From CAZOWM01 sp964583615 (GTDB lineage: Bacteria > Spirochaetota > B62-G9 > DRHN01), in contig CAZOWM010000027.1 of assembly GCA_964583615.1 (NCBI GenBank), positions 1 to 48,102 of the forward strand: a DNA stretch of 48,102 nucleotides. The letters run 5' to 3'. Position numbers and translations under genes: made by a program. A model generated the notes under the pieces. That model saw nothing but the letters and a program-made list of their open reading frames with translations. It was not told the DNA's origin and ran no database searches. Position 1 is the first letter of the stretch. Each line of letters begins with the position of its first letter. Positions 34,239 to 42,942 of the stretch are shown one piece after another.

Positions 34239-35237
34239 TCAGACGTGCGTGAAATGCACCGCATCCGCATGTGCGTCCAAAAGCTCCTTCAGCTGCGCGT
34301 CAAGCTTCATCATCGTGAGCGTGACACCCGCCATTTCCAATGAGGTAAAGAAATTTCCAATATACACCCTGTAAGGACGAATGGATTTCTCGGTGAGGAC
34401 CTTTCCCACCCTTCTGTACATGATGTATAATTCGAGAAGCGGGGTCGATCCAAGACCGGACATGAGCACGCACACCTCATCACCGCGCGCAAAGGGAAGA
34501 TCAGGAACCACGATGTCCATCATCATATCCACGACCTCATCCGCACTCTTAATCTCCATTTTTTTTATGCCCGGCTCCCCGTGATGGCCGATACCCACTT
34601 CCATTTCGTTTTCACCGAGGGTGAAGTTGGGCTTCCCCACTGCGGGAATCACACACGGGGAGAGTCCGACTCCCACGCTCCGCGTGCTGTCAATGGCGTG
34701 CTGGGCCGCACCGATGACTTCGTCGAGACTTCCTCCCTTTTCCGCCATTGCACCGCCGATTTTCCACATGAGTATCTCTCCCGCAACACCCCTCCTGTTG
34801 TCTTCGCTTCCTTTTGGAGCTGAGGGAACGTCGTCGTTTGCGATCACCTGCTTGACCTCGATTCCCTCGTCCTCTGCCATCTCGACGGCCATGTCGACAT
34901 TCATCACGTCACCCGCGTAATTTCCGTACAGGCATGCAACCCCCTTGCCACCGTTTGCTGCCTTGAATGCGTGATAGAACGCGAGCGCAGGCGGGGAAGT
35001 AAATATCTCACCAGCAGCCACTGCATCAACCATTCCCTTTCCGATGTACCCGATGAATGCAGGCTTGTGTCCGGAGCCGCCGCCCGTCACCACCCCGACT
35101 TTCCCTTTTACAGGCGCATCCTTCCGGGCCAGGACCCGAGCTTCTGTAAGAAGCTTCACCCTGTCTTTATGCGCCGCAGCGTACCCTTCCACCATCTCTT
35201 CGACGACAATGGTAGGATCATTGATGAACTTCTTCAT
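34239..35237 (-). CDS. dhaK: Dihydroxyacetone kinase, DhaK subunit type
   Basis: Binds a ketose covalently (hemiaminal with histidine) for phosphorylation. The 332-residue DhaK domain has VVTGGGSGHKPAFIGYIG, IFTSPP, YGNYAGDVMN and EVGIGHHGEPGI, where H219 should be the substrate-binding histidine. The protein has no nucleotide-binding DhaL domain; that is in the neighbouring gene. No PTS phosphodonor dhaM is in the window, so ATP may be the donor, as in split kinases for dihydroxyacetone, erythrulose or other ketoses. GAGGAG precedes the ATG. Confidence 0.92.
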   Translation of the reverse strand: MKKFINDPTIVVEEMVEGYAAAHKDRVKLLTEARVLARKDAPVKGKVGVVTGGGSGHKPAFIGYIGKGMVDAVAAGEIFTSPPALAFYHAFKAANGGKGVACLYGNYAGDVMNVDMAVEMAEDEGIEVKQVIANDDVPSAPKGSEDNRRGVAGEILMWKIGGAMAEKGGSLDEVIGAAQHAIDSTRSVGVGLSPCVIPAVGKPNFTLGENEMEVGIGHHGEPGIKKMEIKSADEVVDMMMDIVVPDLPFARGDEVCVLMSGLGSTPLLELYIMYRRVGKVLTEKSIRPYRVYIGNFFTSLEMAGVTLTMMKLDAQLKELLDAHADAVHFTHV

Positions 35238-35258
35238 AATGGAGCTCCTCTTCTTATT

Positions 35259-35891
35259 TTATACATATTTCTTCAGCGACTCGCCCAAAGCTCTGAGTAT
35301 GACGTAGCATGAAGCAGCGCCTGCATCGATCGTTCCTTTTGACCGCTCGCCAAGCCTGCTCGACCTGCCTTTCTTTGCGACGAGCGCTTCGGTGCTCTTC
35401 ATCCCATCGTGAGCGCTCTGAATCATGATGTCGATTGCCTCGTGTATGCCCTTTCCCGATTCGAGCGCGCTCGTGTACCCGTTCAACGCAGGCTCGAGCG
35501 CATCCACGAGCGTTTTGTCTCCGACCTCGGCCCCTCCTCGCTTTTTCACGCCTTCAAGCGCGCTCCTGAGCATTTCAAGCAGATCCTCTTTTTCAAAGGT
35601 TTTCTTCCCCTCAATCGCTTTTCCCATCCGCATGAAAAATGTTCCGTAAATCGGCCCCATCGCACCGCCGATATTCGACACGAGCGTCATGCCCAGATAC
35701 CGCAGGAGCCCGGAAAGGCTGTCTTCCTGATCATCGAGGGTTTTCAGGGCCATACCGCAGCCCTTCGCCATGTTGATACCGTGATCGCCGTCTCCGATAG
35801 CGCCGTCGATCTCGCTGAGCCAGCCTTTGTTCTCCTCGACTGCAGAGATGATGCGTCTTACCACGTCTTTCCCGTCGATTCTTTCAGCCAT
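35259..35891 (-). CDS. dhaL: Dihydroxyacetone kinase, DhaL subunit type
   Basis: The nucleotide-binding partner of DhaK. The 210-residue protein shows INGAIGDGDHG-like WLSEIDGAIGDGDHGINM, whose aspartates bind Mg-ADP or Mg-ATP; SNIGGAMGPIYGTFF and the terminal RSSRLGERSKGTIDAGAAS are typical of DhaL. In PTS-type systems ADP stays bound and is rephosphorylated by DhaM; without DhaM, exchange for ATP is expected. It is first in the minus-strand unit; AGGAGA precedes its ATG and dhaK follows 21 bases later. Confidence 0.93.
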   Translation of the reverse strand: MAERIDGKDVVRRIISAVEENKGWLSEIDGAIGDGDHGINMAKGCGMALKTLDDQEDSLSGLLRYLGMTLVSNIGGAMGPIYGTFFMRMGKAIEGKKTFEKEDLLEMLRSALEGVKKRGGAEVGDKTLVDALEPALNGYTSALESGKGIHEAIDIMIQSAHDGMKSTEALVAKKGRSSRLGERSKGTIDAGAASCYVILRALGESLKKYV

Positions 35892-36254
35892 GCAATGTGT
35901 CTCCTGTTATTATTAAGTCAAACTTCAAGTTTTCAGATATATTTGGGAAAAGCATTTATTTTGGTTAAAAACACTAAATATACCGACGCCTCTTATCCGA
36001 AGTTCTCAAAAGTACAATGCAATATATGCGTGAATGTTACATTTTCAGACCGATGTATGAATTTCGACATTCACCTATTATTCCGGAAACCCGAATGCCG
36101 TTTTCTTCTAAGAAACCGAACGCCTCACAATATGTGCAGTACTCTTTATACACTCTTTTGCCCTTTATTGCAACAAATTGCAACAACACAGGTGCTGTAG
36201 TCCAAAACGTGTGATGTGAGGTGCATTTCAGAAATCACGCAGGAAGGACTTGAA
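35892..36254. promoter_or_regulatory. Leader region of dhaLK with a 10-bp-spaced direct repeat
   Basis: No gene is seen. TTGCAACAA occurs twice at 36168-36176 and 36178-36186, one helical turn apart. The core TTGCAAC recurs at the operator of the second sugar operon (42011-42018). Partial duplication of the end of the membrane-protein gene is also visible at about 36198-36230. No clear promoter was identified before dhaL. Confidence 0.4.
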
Positions 36255-36437
36255 TCACGTGTAGTGATCCAAAACCATGTGAACCGCGGTGCAGAAAAGG
36301 ATAAGAGGAAAACCAATGATAAAAACGAACTTGCTGAACGGCTGTCCCAACAAGATGACCCCAACGAGAATTCCAAGTAGTACGAACAGATCGATCCTGC
36401 CCAGCACTTTCTTCGAAAAGATGCCTTTTTTAGTCAT
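36255..36437 (-). CDS. Small two-helix membrane protein of the ABC operon
   Basis: A 60-residue protein with a basic N-terminus (MTKKGIFSKKVLGR) and two hydrophobic helices at about 17-34 and 37-56. No family is recognised. It is the last gene of the importer operon, 40 bases after the ATPase, with GAGGG upstream. Glycerol-type ABC operons of other bacteria also include a small membrane protein beside their two ATPases, so it could be a stabiliser of the channel; that is an analogy, not homology. Confidence 0.6.
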   Translation of the reverse strand: MTKKGIFSKKVLGRIDLFVLLGILVGVILLGQPFSKFVFIIGFPLILFCTAVHMVLDHYT

Positions 36438-36477
36438 GTAGCGTAACCCTCAATAAGTCGTTGTATGAAGAAAGCTC

Positions 36478-37560
36478 CTATTTTATTCTCTTGCCGTTAT
36501 CCCTGCCGAAAAGGAGCACATCGTTCTTCGAGAAAGAGATGTTGATTTCATCTCCGTATTCTTTATGAACAATCTCGTTTGTGATCATACGTATGTTCGA
36601 TCCAAAGAGATCAACATTAATCACCTTGTTGTATCCCTGATACTCGATATTGAGTACTTTGCCAGAAAAGCTCAGCTGGTTTTTTCCCTTTCCCATTTTT
36701 ATATCTCGAGGCTTCAGTCCGATCTGAAAATCCTTTTTGTCCGTCACTTTTTCAATTGCATGCAGTTCGGCATCGGTCAGTTCGTAGAGAAGTAATCCGT
36801 CAGCGTTCAGTTTTTTTCCAACGAGCCGGCAATCCAAAACATTGATTGCAGGATAGTTGATCAGTGAGGCCACATTTATATGCACTGGATTTTTGATCAG
36901 GTTCTCGGGAGTATCAATCTGATGAAGCACTCCTTCATGGAGGATCCCGATTCTATCCGCGATCGACACCGCGCTGTCGTGGTCGTGTGTCACGTAAAAA
37001 ATCGTGCTCTGATACTGCTTGTGAAGCTCCTTGAACTCGACCCGAAGCTCTTCTCTGAGCTTGAGATCGAGGTTGCTCAGCGGCTCGTCGAAAAGGTTCA
37101 GTCCCGCCTGCCTCACAAGCGCCCTCGCAAGGGCGATGCGCTGCGTTTCACCGCCGCTGAGTGTGCTCGTCGGCCTGTCCAGAAGCTGCTCGATGTGCAG
37201 GTCTTTGCTGACCAGTTTGATCCGCCTTTCTATTTCAGCATCATCAACGCGGAGAAGCTTGGACTTCAGCGCGAACGCAATATTCTTGTACACGTTGTAT
37301 ATGGGAAAAAGATTGTAGTTTTCAAACACGAATGAAATGTTTCTGAATGCGGAAGGAACGTCTGTGACATCATTATCCTTTATGTAGACGTTCCCCTCAT
37401 CAGGCTTTATCAGCCCTGCGGTGATCTTGAGAGTTGTTGTCTTTCCCGCACCAGTGGGGCCAAGCAGAACGAATATTTCTCCTTCATTTATCGTGAGTGA
37501 AACGTCCTTCAGCGCCTGAATGCTGCCAAAGGACTTAGAGATGTGGTCGAGTTTTACCAT
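36478..37560 (-). CDS. ABC importer ATPase B (altered Q-loop)
   Basis: A 360-residue MalK/UgpC-type ATPase with a C-terminal regulatory OB domain. Walker A GPTGAGKTTT, signature LSGGETQR, Walker B NLFDEP, D-loop SNLD and H-loop THDHDSA are intact. The Q-loop, which should read VFQ, reads VFENYNLFP, so the glutamine that contacts the metal and permease is glutamate. It is different from ATPase A, which has a damaged signature; together they would form one normal and one abnormal ATP site. The protein is 17 bases after ATPase A and 40 before the small membrane protein. Confidence 0.9.
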   Translation of the reverse strand: MVKLDHISKSFGSIQALKDVSLTINEGEIFVLLGPTGAGKTTTLKITAGLIKPDEGNVYIKDNDVTDVPSAFRNISFVFENYNLFPIYNVYKNIAFALKSKLLRVDDAEIERRIKLVSKDLHIEQLLDRPTSTLSGGETQRIALARALVRQAGLNLFDEPLSNLDLKLREELRVEFKELHKQYQSTIFYVTHDHDSAVSIADRIGILHEGVLHQIDTPENLIKNPVHINVASLINYPAINVLDCRLVGKKLNADGLLLYELTDAELHAIEKVTDKKDFQIGLKPRDIKMGKGKNQLSFSGKVLNIEYQGYNKVINVDLFGSNIRMITNEIVHKEYGDEINISFSKNDVLLFGRDNGKRIK

Positions 37561-37577
37561 AATGCATTACCCTGTGT

Positions 37578-38660
37578 TTATAAAATTTCTCCGCTCTCAG
37601 GATCGTAGAAGCGAATTTTCTCATCATGGAACACTACATACCTTTCCACGCTTCCCGCTGATTCAGAATCCTGCATGAGGCACTTGTACAGGTTGTTCCC
37701 CAAATAGAAATTGCCGTACTGTATCTGCTGGATCGTCTCCTGGTTGATGATTTTCACTTTGAGATAGTTTCCCTCTTTCATTATGGTTTTGCTGAAGTAG
37801 AGGTACTCAGGCCGGATACCGAAAATAAACTTCTCTATCGAGATATCCTTTACCTTTTTCTGGACCGCCTTTGAAAAATGAATGGTCGCATTGCCTTCTG
37901 TGATGATGTTTCCTTCTTCTCCTGCCCTGCACGCTATGAAGTTCATACCAGGGCTCCCAATAAAGTACCCGGTAAATAAATTCTTTGGTTCCTCGTAGAG
38001 TTTTTCCGGCTCACCCACTTCGATAATCTTTCCTTCTTTCATCACGATGATTCTGTCTGCAAGCGTCATCGCTTCCCTCTGATCATGGGTGACATAGACC
38101 GTCGTTACACTGAGGGCTTTCTGGATTTTCAGGAATTCAATTCTCATCTGTTCCCTGAATTTCTCGTCAAGTGCGCTCAACGGCTCATCAAGAAGAAGAA
38201 CTTCCGGGTTTCTTACAATTGCGCGCGCCAGTGCGACCTTCTGTTTGTCACCGTCCGGAAGCTCTGAGATCTTCCGATTGAGCGTGTGTTCGAGACGGAG
38301 CAGCTCGGCCACCCACATTACCTTTTTTTTGATTTCATGAGACGACATTTTCTCGGCTTTCAGCGGAAAGATGATGTTCTTGTAGGCATTCAGGTGGGGA
38401 TAGAGTGCGTAGAACTGAAAAACCATTGCGATGTTCCTGTCTGCGGGTTCGAGATCGTTTACCCGTTTTTCGTCAAAAAAGATATTTCCTCCATTGGCTG
38501 CTTCCAGGCCTGCAATACACCGAAGCGTCGTGGTCTTTCCGCACCCTGACGGGCCGAGAAAAATCACGAACTCCTTGTCCTGGATGTCAAGGCTTATGTC
38601 ATCGACCGCTTTGACTTTCCCATAATGCTTCTTTAAGTTCTCCAGCCTTATTCGTGCCAT
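37578..38660 (-). CDS. ABC importer ATPase A (degenerate signature)
   Basis: A 360-residue MalK/UgpC-type ATPase. Walker A GPSGCGKTTT, Q-loop MVFQFYALYPHL, Walker B LLLDEPLSALD and H-loop THDQREA are intact. The signature, normally LSGGQ, is LPDGD (in ISELPDGDKQKVALARAI). In a heterodimer with ATPase B this damage falls opposite the Walker A of B. Two unequal ATPases in one operon recall the glycerol importer GlpS/GlpT, so a polyol substrate is plausible. GAGGAAA precedes the ATG; the gap to the permease is 19 bases. Confidence 0.9.
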   Translation of the reverse strand: MARIRLENLKKHYGKVKAVDDISLDIQDKEFVIFLGPSGCGKTTTLRCIAGLEAANGGNIFFDEKRVNDLEPADRNIAMVFQFYALYPHLNAYKNIIFPLKAEKMSSHEIKKKVMWVAELLRLEHTLNRKISELPDGDKQKVALARAIVRNPEVLLLDEPLSALDEKFREQMRIEFLKIQKALSVTTVYVTHDQREAMTLADRIIVMKEGKIIEVGEPEKLYEEPKNLFTGYFIGSPGMNFIACRAGEEGNIITEGNATIHFSKAVQKKVKDISIEKFIFGIRPEYLYFSKTIMKEGNYLKVKIINQETIQQIQYGNFYLGNNLYKCLMQDSESAGSVERYVVFHDEKIRFYDPESGEIL

Positions 38661-38679
38661 GCATTTCCTCTTCTAAACT

Positions 38680-39585
38680 TTATCTGTTTCTCTCGGACAG
38701 ATAATTGAGAATTTTTATCAATATCGAGCTCAATCCGATGATAATGATGAGCAGTATAAACGCCCACGCAGATCCCTCCCCTGTGTAGAAGTACTGGAAA
38801 GCGGTTTTATACAGTGTGAACGACACTGTCTGTGTGGCGTCACCCGGCCCTCCGCCGGTAAGCGTATATACAAGGTCGAACTGCTTCATTGCGTCCATGA
38901 GCCGGAAGATGAGCGCCAGAATGAGAATCGGAGCAGAAAGTGGAAGCGTGATATTGGTAAACTTGAAAAAATTGCTCGCCCTGTCCACGCTCGCTGCTTC
39001 ATAGAGATATTTTGGTATCGAGGAGAATGCAGCAGACGAAAGAAGAATCATAAAAGGCGTCCACATCCAGGTGTCTGCAATGATCGTGGCCCACAGGCTG
39101 TTTCTCTCGGTTCCCAGCCACTCGACCTGATTAAACCCGAGCACATTATGAACGAAATAGTTCATGATTCCCCACTCGGTGTTGAACATGTATTTCCAGA
39201 ACAGTCCGACAACCACCGGACAGAGCATCATCGGCATGAGCACGATCGTGAATACCGCTTCTCTGCCCCGAAACTCGCTCTGAAGAAGGTGGGCAATGAG
39301 TATCCCCAGAATAAACTGTATGCTCACCGCAAGTGCGACGTATTTGAAGGTAAAAATGAAACGCTCCCACGTGTAGGTATCGGTGAGTATGTTTACGTAG
39401 TTCTTGAACCCGATAAACTTCGTGTTCACCGGACGCAGAAACGAAAAATTGAAGAAGCTGTAGTAGATCAGCATGATGAACGGATAGGCGATCAGAAAAA
39501 GAAGGATGATCAGCGCGGGCCAGAGGAAGAAATATTTTATCAGCTTCTCCTTCCGAGCATATTTTATGTATTCGAGATTGGTCAT
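38680..39585 (-). CDS. ABC sugar importer, MalF-type permease
   Basis: A 301-residue membrane protein with six helices. The EAA coupling motif is YLYEAASVDRASNFFKFTNITLP, split here as EAASVDRA...FFKFTNITLP. YTLTGGGPGDATQTVSF is typical for the F-type subunit. The start is set at the ATG of MTNLEYIKYARK; the longer frame overlaps the neighbouring permease. It is 20 bases after the G-type permease. Confidence 0.9.
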   Translation of the reverse strand: MTNLEYIKYARKEKLIKYFFLWPALIILLFLIAYPFIMLIYYSFFNFSFLRPVNTKFIGFKNYVNILTDTYTWERFIFTFKYVALAVSIQFILGILIAHLLQSEFRGREAVFTIVLMPMMLCPVVVGLFWKYMFNTEWGIMNYFVHNVLGFNQVEWLGTERNSLWATIIADTWMWTPFMILLSSAAFSSIPKYLYEAASVDRASNFFKFTNITLPLSAPILILALIFRLMDAMKQFDLVYTLTGGGPGDATQTVSFTLYKTAFQYFYTGEGSAWAFILLIIIIGLSSILIKILNYLSERNR

Positions 39586-39605
39586 TTTTGCGCCCCACAC
39601 AGTAA

Positions 39606-40469
39606 TTATTTTCTCCCAAGAACTCCGAACGTCATACCCATGAGTATGTATTTTCTGATGAGAATGAACAGGACCAGAATGGGGATGATCAAAATGTAGC
39701 CCGACGCAGCCGCAATACCCCATTCAAATCCCGATGTACCCATAAGTGCAGTGATTCTTGGAGGAAGGGTCATTGCGTACCTGGTTGCAATGATGGAAGC
39801 AAAGGTGAACTCGTTCCAAGCAAATATGAAACAGAACCCGGCGGTTGCAGCAATACCTCCCTTTACCATGGGAACGAGTATCTTGACAAATGCCTGGAAC
39901 CTTGTGTACCCGTTTACGAAGGCTGCCTCCTCCACCTCTGTGGGAATGCCGTCGAAGAAACCCTTCATGATCCAGGTCGCAAGCCCCAGCCCGATCAGCG
40001 TGTACAGCAAGATCATGCCGAGCCGTGTGTCCGCGAGGCGAAATCTCGCAAACACGATATACAGCGGCACAATGATAGCGACTGGAGGAAGCATACGTGT
40101 TGAAAGCACGAAGAACATGAAGTCTCCCTTTCCTCTGTAGTTCATCCGCGAGTTTATGTAACCAGCCATCGTCCCCAGAGCCACTGCCAGAAGGGTGCCG
40201 GTCCCCGCCGTTATGACGCTGTTGGTAAGCCAGAAGAGGAAACGGGTCTGCTGCTCTTCTCCCGTTTCCAAAGTTGTGTATATGAAAAGTTTCTTGAAGT
40301 GCTCGAAGGTCGGCTTGAAGAAAAATTTGGGAGGAATGGTAAACAGGTCGATCCGAGATTTCAAAGAAGCGAGAAATAGCCAGTAGAGGGGAAACAAGGT
40401 ATACAGAAGTATGATGACAATTAAAATGATAAACACAATCCGTCTCAAGGTGCCGCTCTTACTTATCAT
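39606..40469 (-). CDS. ABC sugar importer, MalG-type permease
   Basis: A 287-residue membrane protein with six helices. The coupling motif is EVEEAAFVNGYTRFQAF, followed by ILVPMVKGGIAATAGFCFIFAWNEF as usual. TRMLPPVAIIVPLYIVF is also characteristic. AAGGAA precedes the ATG. It is encoded after the binding protein and a strong hairpin. The G-before-F order is reversed from the malEFG order but occurs in many importers. Confidence 0.93.
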   Translation of the reverse strand: MISKSGTLRRIVFIILIVIILLYTLFPLYWLFLASLKSRIDLFTIPPKFFFKPTFEHFKKLFIYTTLETGEEQQTRFLFWLTNSVITAGTGTLLAVALGTMAGYINSRMNYRGKGDFMFFVLSTRMLPPVAIIVPLYIVFARFRLADTRLGMILLYTLIGLGLATWIMKGFFDGIPTEVEEAAFVNGYTRFQAFVKILVPMVKGGIAATAGFCFIFAWNEFTFASIIATRYAMTLPPRITALMGTSGFEWGIAAASGYILIIPILVLFILIRKYILMGMTFGVLGRK

Positions 40470-40496
40470 GGGAATATTCCTTCAGTGAAATAACGT

Positions 40497-40524
40497 CTTC
40501 CTGCCGGCGTGCACCGGCAGGAAG
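40497..40524 (-). other. Perfect hairpin after the binding-protein gene
   Basis: CTTCCTGCCGG and CCGGCAGGAAG form an 11-bp stem with a 6-base loop, directly after the binding-protein stop codon and before the permease. No T-run follows on the minus strand. It most likely protects the binding-protein message, matching the hairpin at 33004-33029. Confidence 0.75.
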
Positions 40525-40543
40525 GTATTCAATATCCATACTT

Positions 40544-41983
40544 TTACTCTACAACAATCGGAATGATCTCGGGCTTCCCGCAAGGATTTGGGCAGATGGT
40601 ATCAGGCATGTCAACCTTCGGCGTGCGTTTGATCTCGTACCCGGCTTTTATGAGCACCTGCTCCTGCCGTTCTGCACAATCGGCCATTGCTTTCTCCGGA
40701 GTCTTTTTTCCCGTGACCGCGTTGTGAGACTCCTCCTGCAGAATGTCAAGCAGGATCGCGTACTCGGGAAGGTGCCAGTAGTCGTTCGTGTAGTTGAACG
40801 CTACCCTGAACAGCTTGTTGTAATCGTTGTTTGCCAGCCATTCTTCACTGTCCAGAACGCCCTGGCGGCCTGTCTGGCATACAGCGCCGTAGCGCTTCTG
40901 CTGCTCGAACATCTCATACCACTCGATGAACTCCCAGGCCTCCTGCACGTGCTTGGAGTACTTGGATATGCCGATTCCCTGGCCACCCATGCTGAACTCT
41001 CGCCTGAACATACCGTCCCTTCCGACTTCTCCGGGCAGGATCGCATATCCGGTCACATCTGAGTATGGATTCTGCTCCGGATCGTCCATTGCGCCGAAGA
41101 AGTAGAACCAGTTGTGGGCCATGGCGACTTTTCCCGTCTGGAAAGCGGTGTTGACCTCATCCCAGCCCCACGTCTCCACTCCGGGCGGGCAGTACTTCAT
41201 CAGCTCGATGTAGAACTTCAACCCGTCGATGGATGCAGGACTGTCGATGTACCCCTTGATCTCATTTGTTTCTGGGTTCCAGAGCTCGCCTCCGAACACC
41301 CACACTAGACAGTTCGTTACACTGGTGAGGTAGTCGTACTCCCTCCCTCCCATCATCCCGAGGCCGTAAAGGTCCGGCGGACGGGTGAACCACTCCGCAA
41401 TGTCGCGGAGCTCGCTCCAGGTTTGCGGGATATTGAGCTCGTACCCGTACTCTCTCTTGAACCCTTCCTTCTCCATGGGATCCTCAAACAGGTCCTTTCT
41501 GTAGTGCATCCCTTCGGCATCAGCGTTGATCGGCAACGCGTAGATGTCACCGCTCGCGTCCGGATACTCACCATAGCGTGCAAGCATCTCCTTGGACCAG
41601 TCAGTCATCTTCAGCTTGTCCGACTTCTCGATGTATGGGTTGAGGAGCACACAGTGTCCGCCGCCTGCAAACTCACCGATCGACTGGCTGTCCCAGCACG
41701 CGAGGTCGAACCCCGAACCCCTGGCCGCAAACTCGGATGCGATCTTGTCATGCCATGCTGGACCGTACCCGACAAGGGCTCCCTCAACCTTCACGCCGGA
41801 TATCGCAGTCCAATCTTTGGCAATTTCGAGGAGCATGTCCGCGCACACACCTCCGTGCCATACAACCGTCAATGTGACTTCTTTCTTGGTCTTTTCAGCT
41901 CCTTCCTTCTCTCCGCTTGCAAAGGCAAATGAAACCGCAAGCATGAAGGCAAGAGCGAAAAAAAGCCATTTCGCCTTTTTCAT
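40544..41983 (-). CDS. ABC importer, family 1 sugar-binding protein
   Basis: A 479-residue periplasmic-binding protein with a signal peptide (MKKAKWLFFALAFML..., cut around FAFASGEKEG). The mature start ASGEKE is common in spirochaete binding proteins. Beyond it, TLTVVWHGG, ACWDSQSIGEFA and the late FIEWYEMFEQQKRYG are consistent with the family that carries sugars, polyols and sugar phosphates. It has several tryptophans likely to stack against a sugar ring. AAAGGAGG precedes the ATG. It is the first gene of the operon, with a promoter and operator upstream, and an IclR regulator beyond. Confidence 0.93.
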   Translation of the reverse strand: MKKAKWLFFALAFMLAVSFAFASGEKEGAEKTKKEVTLTVVWHGGVCADMLLEIAKDWTAISGVKVEGALVGYGPAWHDKIASEFAARGSGFDLACWDSQSIGEFAGGGHCVLLNPYIEKSDKLKMTDWSKEMLARYGEYPDASGDIYALPINADAEGMHYRKDLFEDPMEKEGFKREYGYELNIPQTWSELRDIAEWFTRPPDLYGLGMMGGREYDYLTSVTNCLVWVFGGELWNPETNEIKGYIDSPASIDGLKFYIELMKYCPPGVETWGWDEVNTAFQTGKVAMAHNWFYFFGAMDDPEQNPYSDVTGYAILPGEVGRDGMFRREFSMGGQGIGISKYSKHVQEAWEFIEWYEMFEQQKRYGAVCQTGRQGVLDSEEWLANNDYNKLFRVAFNYTNDYWHLPEYAILLDILQEESHNAVTGKKTPEKAMADCAERQEQVLIKAGYEIKRTPKVDMPDTICPNPCGKPEIIPIVVE

Positions 41984-42010
41984 ACGTCCTCCTTTAAAAA
42001 GATTTTATAT

Positions 42011-42064
42011 GTTGCAACTGAAACATATTTCAGATGATGTAGCACGAATAAAAAATGTTGTCAA
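42011..42064 (-). promoter_or_regulatory. Promoter and operator of the second sugar operon
   Basis: On the minus strand TTGACA (42059-42064) and TACATC (42036-42041) are 17 bases apart. The dyad CTGAAATATGTTTCAG (42018-42033) covers the expected start of transcription, and GTTGCAAC (42011-42018) overlaps its edge. This is the position of a repressor site, and the adjacent IclR-family gene is the natural candidate to bind it. Confidence 0.7.
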
Positions 42065-42087
42065 AAAATAGTGCTTTAAACAGGTTT

Positions 42088-42858
42088 TTAAGACTCTTCG
42101 CTCACAGTATACCCCATTCGCTTTGACGCCTCCAAGGCATACTTCTTAACACAGCTCGCAAGTTCTTCTATTCTTCCGTCTTTTAGGGTCTTGATATGAC
42201 CTGAAATGTTGATCGCAGCGATTACTTTTCCCGTATAATCGAATACAGGAACACCGATGCATCGATGTCCAATCGCATAGTATTGATCGTCGAGAGAATA
42301 GCCATTCTCCTTTACCTTCTGAAGGAGACTTTTAAATTGCAGTGGGTTTGTAACAGTAAACTCTGTATGCTTGTGAATATCTGTGTTTTTAAGCAGATCA
42401 TCAATTTTTTCATCTTCAAGATAGGCCGCGAGTACAAGACCGGCCGCGCATATGTTGATATCCAGCAGCTCACCTATATTCGCAACATTTATCAAGCTTT
42501 TGTGCCTCTTTATCACATCCAAGATCTGTACCTTGTTCTTTTGCAATATGGAGAGTTGTACGATCTCTTTCGTCTCATCAGCCAGTCTGATCAATATGTC
42601 GTGTATCTCCGATCTGAGATCTATCCTCTCAGTCATACAGCTGCACAGATAAAGGAATTTTAAATCAAGCCTCCACACATCTTCAGCACCCTCTCTCGTC
42701 CGGAGAACATATCCTAACTCTTCAAGAGTGCATAACAATCGATAAACTGAAGACCGTGGTATCATACTTTTTTCGTATAAATTTTCAGTGGAGAGCGGGC
42801 CTTCAATTGCAAGTTTTTCGATTATTTGAATACCACGGTGCAGAGTATTTGATTTCAT
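42088..42858 (-). CDS. IclR-family transcriptional regulator
   Basis: A 256-residue regulator. The N-terminal winged helix has LHRGIQIIEKLA and IPRSSVYRLLCTLEELGYV; the C-terminal effector domain contains RLADETKEIVQLSILQ, NICAAGLVLAAYL and VPVFDYTGKVIAAINISG. Such proteins bind a small metabolite and control nearby catabolic genes. It lies just upstream of the ABC operon in the same direction and has its own promoter. The ribosome binding site is weak. Effector unknown. Confidence 0.93.
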   Translation of the reverse strand: MKSNTLHRGIQIIEKLAIEGPLSTENLYEKSMIPRSSVYRLLCTLEELGYVLRTREGAEDVWRLDLKFLYLCSCMTERIDLRSEIHDILIRLADETKEIVQLSILQKNKVQILDVIKRHKSLINVANIGELLDINICAAGLVLAAYLEDEKIDDLLKNTDIHKHTEFTVTNPLQFKSLLQKVKENGYSLDDQYYAIGHRCIGVPVFDYTGKVIAAINISGHIKTLKDGRIEELASCVKKYALEASKRMGYTVSEES

Positions 42859-42885
42859 TTTGAAAAATGAATTTTACTTTTTATC

Positions 42886-42942
42886 CTTTTACACTATTAT
42901 TGCGATTTTGTCAAGCCTTTAAAAATTGTATAAATCGTTTAC
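42886..42942. promoter_or_regulatory. Divergent promoters between the IclR gene and the spermidine-synthase-like gene
   Basis: For the regulator (minus strand), TTGACA (42909-42914) and TAAAAG (42886-42891) are 17 bases apart. For the plus-strand gene, TTGTCA (42908-42913) and TATAAA (42929-42934) are 15 bases apart and overlap the first. TTTCAGTTGCA just downstream, at about 42945-42955, repeats the edge of the operator at 42011-42033, so the IclR protein may act here too. Confidence 0.55.

Noticed and set aside
34234..34248. Palindrome GCACGTCAGACGTGC at the dhaK stop codon
   Set aside because: Considered as terminator or operator; no T-run follows and it overlaps coding sequence, so chance is likely.
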